Shown piece after piece: positions 11,501-20,151 of a DNA stretch of 64,000 nucleotides. Below the pieces are notes generated by a model. It was not told the origin of the DNA. It did no database searches and worked only from the letters and a program-made list of their open reading frames with translations. The translations under genes and the position numbers were made by a program. The stretch's first letter is position 1. Every line of letters begins with the position of its first letter. This DNA is from Tribonema minus (taxonomy: Eukaryota; Sar; Xanthophyceae; Tribonematales; Tribonemataceae), in the NCBI GenBank assembly GCA_017506865.1, contig JAFCMP010000535.1, forward strand, positions 62,001 to 126,000. Reading direction: 5' to 3'.

Positions 11501-14500
11501 GCGGCGCCGCGCTGTGCGGTCCGCATTGCAGCGGGTGCGCTGTGCGTGTACGCCCCCAGAGTGCAATGGACGTAGGCGGAAGTTGCACACGGCGACTGTG
11601 CCGGTTCAGGACTTGACAGCGGCAAGCGAGCAAGTGTGTGGAGGAAAGGAAGCGCATGCTTAGTGCTGCTGTCGTGCTTGCAGGCGCCTCTGCGCCTCGC
11701 AGCGCACATCCAGCAGTTGCACGCACTCCGCTTTTGCGCGCTTCGCAAGAATGGCGAGCAAGCAGTAGGTAGTGGGGGCAGCGCATGGGTGCATCAGAAC
11801 GCGCGCGCGCGCATTCCGCGCAATGCACGTTTTGCAAGAGCAAGTCGGATGCGGGTAGAGGGGGGTTACAAACGCGTCGAGGCATGTATGTATGCAGTTT
11901 GGCTCTGAGCCCTTGCCAGACGGCGCAAGCCCGCTTGCGATCTCTCGCGGCAGCAGATGCGTGTGAAGCATTTGTGTACGTAGCATTTGGGTGCCACGCA
12001 CACCGTGCTTGCCGCCCTTGCGCTGCCAGACGACGCAAGCCTTGCGATCTCTCGCAGCGGCAGATGCGTGTACAGCGACTGTGTTTGTAGCGCTAGGTGC
12101 AACGCGCACCGTGTGCATTCATCGATGATGCCGCACACTCGCCGCTTCAAAGGTGCGCGTTTGCTGAGTCTCTCACTCACTCACTCACTCGCTCACTCAC
12201 TCGCGTACTCGCTCGCCCACGCGCCGCAGGTGGACATGGAGAGCAACGGCAAGCGCGTCGCCATCGACGGCACGGAGCTGCCCTTTGAGGCTGGAGAGGT
12301 GGGTTAGGGTTAGGGCTAGGGTTGTGGTAGAGCAGTTGCGTGACGCTGTTGCCTCAAAAGGCGCTTCACATGCAGTTGCAAAAATTGCGGAAAGGTTCAG
12401 AGTGGGGGCTCAACAGCAGTTCATGACCCCAATGTTTCCAGATGGACACGTATTGCGTGTACAAGCGCACGGTGACGGGCGGGCTGCACGAGGGTAAAGG
12501 CGAGGGTTAGAAGTTGAATTAGGGTTAGAAGTAGGGTTAGGGGGCTGCGGGCTGCGACCGTCAACCCTGCCCCCTCTGTCCCTGAGTTGGGGGCAGGAGC
12601 AGGGCGAGGGCGGCGTTCTCCTGGTTTGCATGGCATCGTCACAGCTGTACATAGCGTGGCTGCATGCGAGGCCACAGAGAGAGAGCTTGGTGCGAGTAGG
12701 CGATCCCTAAAGAGCTGCCAGACTACATCTGTCGCGTGTGTAGCGTGCAACCAGATGCGCACACAAAACTTGATCATGAGTGGAAGGTGAACTTGACACG
12801 CCGTGCCGGCTGTCACGTGCATGATACGCGCCTGTGGCGAATCGAAGCCCTTGTTCTGCATGCGGAAGTTGACGCACCTGCAGCGTACGGCGTGTGAGGT
12901 CGCCGTGCGGATGCTCAACTGCCCTCACAGTCTTTTAACGGTTAGGGTAGGTCTAGGGTTAGGGTTAGGGTTACCTTGGGTTAGGGTTGAGGCGCTTGCA
13001 GACTGCATGTGGTTCATTTGTGGCGTGCGCCATCTCGGTGCCGCAGCGCACGTGTTACTCGTAATACAATGTCGCCCAGCATCAACGCCACTCATGCGCC
13101 GCTGCAGCTGCTGGCACCGCGCTGCATGCGCGCATGCCTACCACGCTCCAATGAGCGGAGTCTCGAATACAGCGCCTCGGCGCACGCCATTCATATGCCT
13201 GCCTGGGTTTCTCTCCCCCAGGTGGACTCTGGCGAGCCTGGCACCAACGGCCAGCATACCTTCTCGCGAAGGAGCCGATTGAAGAGCTACGCTGAGCGCT
13301 GACGCCACCTGCACATACATACCCCTGCCTGGTGCCCCCCCCCCCCGAGGTGGACTCTGACGAGCCCGGCACCACATATACATACCCTTGCCTGGTGCCA
13401 AGGTCATGTTGAAGGGTGCGTCACGCGGTGGGCGCCGCGCGTGGAGAGACGACTCCATTGCGTTCCGCATTCACCACGCTCCATTGCACTTATGCGAACA
13501 TGCGTACGTATGTACCTCTGGTTTCTCTCTCTTGCCAGGTGGAATCTGGCGAGCCCGGCACCAACGGCGAGCACACGTTCTCGCGGATGAGCGGATTGAA
13601 GCGCCAGGCTGAGCGCTGACACCGCCAGTACATACATACCCCTGCCTGGTGTCCCCCCCTCCCCCCCCAGGTGGACTCTGGCGAGCCCGGCACCAACGGC
13701 CAGCAAACTTTCTTGCAGATGAGCAGATTGAAGCGCCATGCTGAGCACTGACGCCACCCGTACATACATACCCCTTCGTGGTCTCTCTCTTTTCAGGTGG
13801 ACTTTGGCGAGCCCGGCACCAACGGCCAGCACAGCTTCTACCAGCTGATCCACCAGGGGCGCATTGTGCCGTGCGACTTCCTGGGGTACTGCGAGAGCCC
13901 CGCGCCGGTTTCGCTCGCGGGCGAGCCCGTCACCAACCACGACGAGCTTATGAGCAACTTCTTCGCGCAGGCGGACGCGCTGGCGTACGGCAAGGTATGT
14001 ATGGTACTGCTCAACAATACATACATACCGTAGTGAGGTCATGAGCGCTCGCGGGCGAGCCCGTCGCGAACCACGACGAGCTCATGAGCAACTTCTTCGC
14101 GCAGGCGGACGCGCTCGCATACAGCAACGCATGTTTGGTGCCGCTAGACGATGCATACCTGCCTGCCAAAGTGAGGTGTAATGAGCGCTCCCGGGCAAGC
14201 CCGTCGCCAACCATGACGAGCTCATGAGCATTTTCTTTGCGCCGGCGAATGCGCTCGCGTGCGGCACGGTGTGTATGGTCTCTAGACTATACATACCTAC
14301 CATACTTCGAAGTAGTTTACGTAGTGAGGTCATGAGCGCTCGCGGGCGAGCCAGTTGCGAACCACGACGAGCTCATGAGCAACTTCTTTGCACAGGCAGA
14401 CGTGCTGGCGTACGGCAAGGTATGTACTCCTATGTGGGTATGTATGGTGTACACACTAGCCATAGTGAGCTAGAGCGCTCGTTTGGGACCCCACTGTACC

Positions 14501-16157
14501 CACGTCCTCTACACTTCATGTGCCACTAAGCGCAGCTCATGAGCAACTTCTATTTGCAAGGGGGCGGATGCGCTCGCGTATGGCAAGCTACGCAGGTGTC
14601 CATCCTGGCACACAGACCAGCCATAGCGAGCTCCTGAGAGCGATCATTGGCAAGCCTGCGTCGCGAACCGCGATAAGCTCACGAGCAGCTTGTCGGCGTA
14701 GGCGGACGCGCTTGCGTACGGCAACACACTCTTATCACTCACTCTTATCACGCCAAGTGCTGAGCGCTGCAACATCTTTTTCTGCGCGCCGCCGCTGCAG
14801 ACTGCAGAGCAGTGTGCGGAGGAGGGCGTGCCCGAGCCGCTGCGCCCCCACAAGGTGCGTCTCGCGTCGCTGTTGAAGTTGTAGCGTTCAGCGCGCACGT
14901 GTGCTGCTCCTCCTCCACAGCCGCTGAGCCCCTATGCGTGTTGGCGTAGGCAGCTTCCGCTGCGCCCCCATGCCGCAGACACTCCGCAGCATTTGCACTG
15001 CCGTTTGTCGATGCTGGCCGCTGTAGCCGCTTTGCTGACATTGAGCATGTGCACGGTGCCACACACGCGTGGGCGCAGGTTCACTGTTCCCCGCATGTGT
15101 TGTATTCATAGCCAGAGCAACCGCAGAAGCAGGCGAGCGCAGCGGACGAAGCAACGTTTGTGCCGCAATGCCAGGCGCATCAGCAGCACTTCAGTATCAT
15201 CATGCATGCCATGTATTTGCATATCGGGATGCGCGTGTGAACGCTGCCCGGCTGCCTGCGGCAACGCTCTGCAGCAGCTATTGACTTCGTCCCGATGTGA
15301 CTGGTGGACATAGCCGGTGTACGCAATGGCATGCGTGTGTTTGTCCCCAATGCACAATGTGATTTGGTGACATACTGCCACTTCACTTCAAAGTATGTGC
15401 AATGACAACTGCGTGTGTGTGTGTCATCCGCGCAGGTGTTCCCCGGCAACCGTCCCAGCTCGAGCCTGCTCTTCCCCAAGCTCAACGCCTTCTCGCTGGG
15501 CCAGCTTCTCGCGCTGTACGAGCACCGCACGGGCGTGCAGGGCTTCATCTGGGGCGTCAACTCCTTTGACCAGTGGGGCGTCGAGCTCGGCAAGCAGCTC
15601 GCCTCCAAGGCAAGTTCAACACTTGAAGTTCAAAATTATCAGTGCCATTGTATTGGGGCGCATGGGAGGGAGGCACCGTCAAGGTGCTGGCATTTCAGTG
15701 TTGTTGTTGAACTGCGACCAGTGGGGCGTGGAGTCGGCAAGCAGATCGCCTCCAAGGCAAGTTCAGACAGCTGACCGATTTCTTCAATCACAAAATAAAC
15801 TTGCGCAACCAACATGGTGTTGTTTCTGCTGATTGCTGCTGCAGGTGCGCACGGAGCTCTCCAAGGCGCGCAGCAGCAAAGCCGTGCCCGAGGGCTTCAA
15901 CCCCTCCACCACCGCCATCCTCGCGCACTGCAACATCACACGATGACTGCCTAACCAAAGAATTTTCTATCACAAAATGACGTTAGCGTTTCTGCTGATC
16001 GCTGCTGCAGGTGCGCACGGAGCTCTCCAAGGCGCGCAGCAGCAACGCCGTGCCCGAGGGCTTCAACCCCTCCACCACCGCCATGCTCGCGCACTTCCTC
16101 AAGCACAGCGCTGCCGGCAAGCTCGCCGCTGCGGAGGAGCTCGCCACCGCCAAGTGA
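5532..16157 (+). CDS. GPI: Glucose-6-phosphate isomerase, cytosolic plant/algal type, 12 exons
   Basis: Interconverts glucose-6-phosphate and fructose-6-phosphate in glycolysis and gluconeogenesis. Exons are 5532-5558, 5715-5897, 7119-7282, 8107-8149, 8674-8794, 9770-10004, 10468-10777, 12230-12298, 13797-13994, 14801-14854, 15436-15609 and 16011-16157. All phases agree and give about 574 residues, the normal family length. The SIS-type core is visible as [10 protein letters not shown] (exon 5), [13 protein letters not shown] (exon 6) and the family signature DWVGGRYS near residue 274. [14 protein letters not shown] lies near residue 390 and the second signature, [16 protein letters not shown], ends exon 11. 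No targeting peptide is seen, and the resemblance is to plant cytosolic PGI rather than the animal form. The start is ATG 5532, with an alternative in-frame ATG at 5547. Intron 11 uses a GC donor (gcaagt at 15610). Introns contain many partial exon copies, listed separately. Confidence 0.93.
6904..6960 (+). pseudogene. Partial copy of GPI exon 3 (5' end) in intron 2
   Basis: About 57 bases repeat the first part of exon 3 (7119 onward), including the preceding CAG acceptor. The copy has small deletions, including loss of a codon-sized piece, that break the frame. It is followed by AT-rich intron sequence. Confidence 0.85.
7341..7423 (+). pseudogene. Partial copy of GPI exon 3 (3' end), first ghost in intron 3
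   Basis: About 27 codons of the exon 3 3' part are repeated and stay open in the exon frame. Counted by hand, seven codons differ synonymously and three non-synonymously from exon 3. The exon-end donor context has become GACAG followed by GCATGT, a possible GC donor. Confidence 0.85.
7527..7582 (+). pseudogene. Partial copy of GPI exon 3 (3' end), second ghost in intron 3
   Basis: The copy covers the last 17 or so codons of exon 3 and ends in the same GACAG/GTGCGC donor context as the true exon. A six-base insertion duplicates an AAGAAC element. Confidence 0.8.
8797..9215 (+). repeat. Degenerate tandem repeat of about 45-50 bp in GPI intron 5
   Basis: Units share GCAGTACATGTGTACTCTGG followed by a GCGGATACAC element and a GTACATGCGTAC element. 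At least five degenerate units occur. Scattered single units reappear near 9340-9400 and 9595-9640. The array starts directly at the 5' splice site of intron 5, whose own sequence (GCAG|GTACATTTGCAG) resembles the unit. Confidence 0.75.
10112..10182 (+). pseudogene. Partial copy of GPI exon 6 (3' end) in intron 6
   Basis: The segment repeats the end of exon 6, around the residues [15 protein letters not shown], and reaches the position of the 5' splice site. The GTGAGT donor has changed to GTAAGA in the copy. Several substitutions are present. Confidence 0.75.
10262..10403 (+). repeat. Tandem copy of intron 6 end plus start of GPI exon 7
   Basis: A unit of about 141 bp is repeated just upstream of exon 7. 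It includes a GTTGAAGTTGAACTTCACCTT motif, the GC-rich acceptor tract, the CAG acceptor and the first 36 bases of exon 7 (ghost exon 10335-10370). The true unit follows at about 10404-10510. Confidence 0.85.
10955..11720 (+). repeat. Tandem repeat of about 430 bp in GPI intron 7 with three ghosts of the exon 7 end
   Basis: Copies of the 3' end of exon 7 (residues [17 protein letters not shown]) lie at 11161-11215, 11470-11534 and 11662-11716. The first is nearly perfect and keeps a GTGCGC donor, the second is scrambled, and the third is substituted. Flanking intron motifs such as GGTCAAGTGGGTGGCA and GGCGGAAGTTGCACAC also recur, so larger units were duplicated. Confidence 0.85.
11915..12115 (+). 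repeat. Short tandem duplication in GPI intron 7
   Basis: Two copies of about 95 bp share CCAGACG-CGCAAGCC, TTGCGATCTCTCGC and GCAGATGCGTGT, then a GTGCCACGCACACCGTG-like end. The motif GCGATCTCTCGC is also a small palindrome-like element. Confidence 0.7.
12299..12545 (+). repeat. TTAGGG-type interstitial telomeric motifs at the start of GPI intron 8
   Basis: Exon 8 ends at 12298 and the intron begins immediately with GTGGGTTAGGGTTAGGG, so the donor is embedded in a telomere-like tract. A second degenerate cluster lies at about 12505-12545. Confidence 0.85.
12936..12990 (+). repeat. Second TTAGGG-type tract in GPI intron 8
   Basis: Several TTAGGG units separated by degenerate variants occur here, on the sense strand of the gene. 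Confidence 0.85.
13205..13720 (+). pseudogene. Four ghosts of the GPI exon 9 start in intron 8
   Basis: Copies of the exon 9 5' end (residues [12 protein letters not shown]) start near 13222, 13350, 13540 and 13671. Most carry a pyrimidine-rich tract and a CAG acceptor, while the second has GAG. Between them recurs a spacer with GCTGAGCGCTGACGCCACC and GTACATACATACCCCTGCC, so the unit is exon start plus intron. The true exon 9 follows at 13797. Confidence 0.9.
14048..14728 (+). pseudogene. Five ghosts of the GPI exon 9 end in intron 9
   Basis: Copies of the last 27 or so codons of exon 9 lie at 14048-14128, 14188-14268, 14339-14419, about 14532-14586 and about 14651-14725. The first three are fully open in the exon frame. 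The copy at 14339 ends in the same GGCAAG|GTATGTA donor as the true exon. The first ends before GCATGT, a possible GC donor. The fourth and fifth have an indel or stop. Spacers share GTGAGGTCATGAGCGCTC. Confidence 0.9.
15712..15756 (+). pseudogene. Ghost of the GPI exon 11 end in intron 11
   Basis: Repeats the coding end around [14 protein letters not shown] together with the unusual GC donor (TCCAAG|GCAAGTTC). A small deletion breaks the frame. Confidence 0.85.
15845..15946 (+). pseudogene. Duplicate of GPI terminal exon 12 with its own stop (possible alternative last exon)
   Basis: The acceptor GCTGCTGCAG and the first 30 or so codons are almost identical to exon 12 (16011-16157), with two amino-acid changes. 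The copy then diverges and ends after LAHCNITR at an in-frame TGA (15944-15946). Use of this exon would shorten the enzyme by about 15 residues. It is either a decayed copy or an alternative terminal exon. Confidence 0.8.
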
Positions 16158-17394
16158 GCGCAGCGCTGCCGCCGCTGCTGCCGGCTGAGCTCAGTGCTGC
16201 TGCTGCTGCCAAGTCAGCTGCCGCTGCTGCTCGAAGCTGAGCGCTGCTGCAAGATCAGCGCAGCGCTACTGCTGTCAGTCCTGGGCACGGCGCACAGCAG
16301 CCCTTGCCAGCCGGCCCACGCAGGCTGCAACACACCTAAGGTCTGTTGCTTGGTGTGCGGGGGGGGGGGGGGGGGAGGGGGGGGGGTGCACTGCGTGGGG
16401 CCATCAGGCCCTTGCGGCCCCACCACCCTTGTGCAAGAGTCGCGGTAGTATTGGTGGATTTTGAGATAGGGGGAAGGGAAGGGGGAGGAGGTACGATTGG
16501 CAGCAGTGCATTGCGCCAAGACGGCCAGCAGGTGTTCCTGAGTTCAAGTGCACACTTACCGGCTGTCTGCAGCCATTGATACAGGGCGGTGCCATAAGTA
16601 AATGCAGCGCTGATTTTGTCCATCGTGCTTTTGCCTGGTCAGTGTCATGCTGCTGTTGGTCGTGGTTGCTCCATGCTGCTCGGGTCGAGCGCGCTTTGCC
16701 ACGCTCTGCATGGCATGTGTGGGCAAAATTTGTCCAAGTCTCTGGTCCGTGTCTCTGGTACAAGTGGGCAAGAAGATACCGCCTTGCGCGCTAGACTAAG
16801 ATCTGATGTCTTTGACATGACAATGAAGCAGCTGGTTGCATGTTCAAAATGGAAGATGGGGCCAGCCTTTGTTCGACTTGAAAAGGTGACTCAAAAATTC
16901 TTGTTCAACCAAGCCCATCACGGTAGATGCAGCTGCATCAGCTGTGAGGACAAAGCAATATGCTTTGTGCCACAGAATGGTCACAGACCCCGGATGTCGA
17001 TGTGCATTTACAAGTAGGGCCAAGAAGTTGCGAGCGCGCGCACCATTCTGCTGCAGCAGCTCGCAACTGGGACACAACAACTGCTCATGAGCTGGAGAGC
17101 TGCATGAATCAACTGCTACTGTAATGAATCATCACACTGCAAAACGCAGCATTGTGCGTACAAAACTCGTGCGTGCCAGTATCGCGCACAGCACGCCACT
17201 CGACAGCGCTGCAGTGACTGCAGCAGGTTGCGCGAGCGCGCTGAGAACGCAGCAAGCGCATCGCCCCTCTGTCAACGCAACTCGGACAAGCATCGACCTA
17301 GCTCCCCCGCATTCGTCCGTGTTACACATCTGCCCGACACACACTAAGGTGCGGCCTTCATGCTAAAGATAGGGTTAGGGCTAGGCAGCAGCGC
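16158..17394. other. No gene recognised; G-rich tract
   Basis: Lies between the 3' ends of two convergent genes. It contains two long G runs at about 16359-16387. A frame of 133 codons at 16616-17017 (+) has no recognisable features. A short TTAGGG-like motif lies at 17370-17385. The 3' UTRs of both neighbours probably fall here. Confidence 0.4.
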
Positions 17395-20118
17395 TCAGTC
17401 GCTTGCCGGTAGCGACGCCACGCTCTCCGCCGTGAGCGCACGCAGCACGCGCCGCTTCTGCTCCAGCATGTCCGCGATCGCGCGGCGCGCGCGCGCGTTG
17501 AGCGCTGACGCCACGCTGCCGCCGTGGCCGGTGGCGCCGCCGCCGCCGCCGCCGCCGCTGCCGCTTCGGCGCCTGCTGCCGCCGCTGCCGCCGCTTCCGG
17601 CGCGCCCTTCTCGATGGCTTTCATCAGGGCCCTCAGACCCGGCGTCACCAAAGCTGCGTACGCTGCCGCCGCCGCCGCCGCCGTTGCTGTATCGGTCTCC
17701 TTCCTCGGCACGGTGATCATCGGATCTGCGGCGGCTTGTGGCTGCAGCGGCGGCAGCAGCAGCGCCCGAGTGGCGGTAGTGTCCGCCATGGTCTGCTGCG
17801 CCGCCGGCGCTGCCGCCGCTGCTGCGCCTCCGCACCCACTGCGGCTCCTGGTCCCCTCTGCTGCTGTGCTCTGCATATCCTCTCCGGTGCTCATCCCTCC
17901 CCACCTCTCGGTCAATGTACATGCCGTCGTATTCAGCAGAATCATCACCCCCCTCGCCGCCGTCGTACGACTGGAAGCTACTGGCACGGCGGCGGCGACC
18001 GCGGTCGGCAGCGGCAGCATATTCATGCTGTGCATCCCACGGCCGAGGGCTGCGGCGGGCGCTGGCAACGACAGCATTGGCGTGCGTGCCGCGCCACGCT
18101 GCGCTGTCCTCCACATCATACATAGGTCGTCCATGCGCATCATTGTCGTCGTTGTGATAGTATGTGGCGACGGAAGAGGACCGCCGCTGCCGCCCTCTGT
18201 GCTCCCCGCTCGCAACGCCGCCGCCGCCGCCGCAGCCGCTGCCGCGCCTGCTCGGCCAAACGTCTCTGCGGCAGTCCGCAGCAGCGCGCCGCTCGACGGC
18301 GCCGCCACCGCCAATGTCTCCGCTGCTGCGCCGCCGCAGCCGCACCGTTGCATCCGCGGCACCGCCCACAGTCCGCCACGCCTCGCCTCGCGCCGCGCCG
18401 CTGCTGCCGCTGCTGCTGCTGCGGTGCTGCCGCGGCATGTGCGCTGCAGGCTCGCTCGCACGCCGGCTGCTGCTGCGCATGCCGCCACCGCTGCCGCCTC
18501 CGCTCGTCCTCCTGCGACGCGCCGCCGCTGCCGCCGCTGCTGTGCCTCCCTCCTCGTCCTGCTGCCGCTCGCGCTGGATGCGCGCGCGCACGCCCGCCGG
18601 CGACAGCGGCGACACATACGCCGGCCGCTCCTGCGCCGCCGCCGCCGCCGCTGCTGCCGCAGCGGTGCTGCCGCCCCTCTGCCACGCACCCTGACTCACA
18701 CGTGCCGCCGTCGCTGCCGTGTCACTGGCACGGCGCCGCGCATGGCGGTCGCTCTGCGCAGCCGCCGCCGCTGCCGCTGCCGTCGCCGCCAGCGCCGCGC
18801 CGCTGCCGCCGCGCGGGCGCCTCCACAGGCTGCTGTCGTTGCGGCCGCCATCGCCGCCGACGCCGCCGCCGCTGCTGCTGGGGCGGCGGCGCGGCGACGG
18901 CGTAGCGTCCGCGCGCACTGCGCAGGGGCTTGCAGGGGGCGCTTGGGGGCGCCACTGGCGGTAGGGGTCGGGCGCGTCGATGCTCATCGTGTACTTGAAG
19001 TTGGGGTGACGCCTGTGGGGAGGTGGTTGAAGTTGGCGGGAGGGGGGTGAGACGCAGGGGAAAGGGGAGCATGTCCACAGACACGGAGTGTCAAATCGTT
19101 CAACACACCGATCATCAACCTTACATGTCATATTACCTCCTTTATGCATTTCTGTTTACACACGGACATCATCCGACAGCTTCATTCCTCTTCAAATCTT
19201 TACTCGCTCCTCAATTGACAAGGCGGTACACACGAACCGCACCCATACTGCACATGTGGGGTAAAGTGTACTGGCGATTGAGCGCACTATGAATTCATCA
19301 GTAATCTTGTTGTAAATTGCAACTCAGTACGCATGTACAGTCAGAGTCGTGCTTGAGCAGCAGCGCTGGTGCCAGTGCGTTCTGCCATGCAGCTGCGCTG
19401 CTCAAGGCTGGCTGTTGGAGTCAACGGCACCACATGCTGCAAGGGCTTGCCACCGCGCGCAACCAGACCATAAACGATGAATGTATAGGTGCGGTTATCA
19501 CGTAGCGCACGGGCTGCCAAAAAGTGCGAACTTCACCTGGAATCTGATCCGCTGCGGTGCGCCGCCCGTTTCGCCCCCTCCCCCGCCCCCGCGCTGCTGG
19601 AGCGCCGCCGCTGCTCCTGAGCATCCGCCTTCCCAGGGCTGCTGGCAGCACCGCTCCTCCTGCTGTGCACAGTGCTCACACTCCGCTGCTGCTGCTGCTG
19701 CTGCTGCTGCCGCCGCTGCTGCTGCTGCCGCTGCGTTGCAGCTGGCGACGCGCCAGAAGCACCGCTGCCGAACGGACGCTGCCCGACGAGCGTCGCCGCG
19801 TTGCAGAACCCCTGCGCCGACGAGTAGCAGTGCTCCGGCGACGCAGAGGCGCGGCGCTGCTGCCGCTGCCGCCGCATGCCGCCGCTGCTGCCGCCAGGGC
19901 TCGCGCGCGCCCTCGTCAGCCGCTCTGCAGAGGCAACTGCGCCCAAGCGCGCAGTTGTAGTCGCGTACTGTCCATGAGCCTGAGGTGCTCGCGCGGTGGC
20001 GGCGGCAGCGGCGGGAGCGCTGCGGCTGCCGCTGGCTGTCGCGCAACGCGGCGTAGGCGGCGGCGAGCACGCGTGCGCGTGGCCCGCTGCTGGCCTGCTC
20101 TGCGCCCGGTGCAGCCAT

Positions 20119-20151
<33 letters not shown>

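Noticed and set aside
16616..17017. 133-codon plus-strand frame
   Set aside because: Mixed composition with no domain, splice partner or conserved pattern. It lies in a likely 3' UTR zone.
17524..19050. Long plus-strand open frame of 508 codons
   Set aside because: Antisense shadow of the RRxS-rich exon. GC-rich triplet repeats keep several frames open, and it shows only Ala/Pro/Arg-rich sequence.
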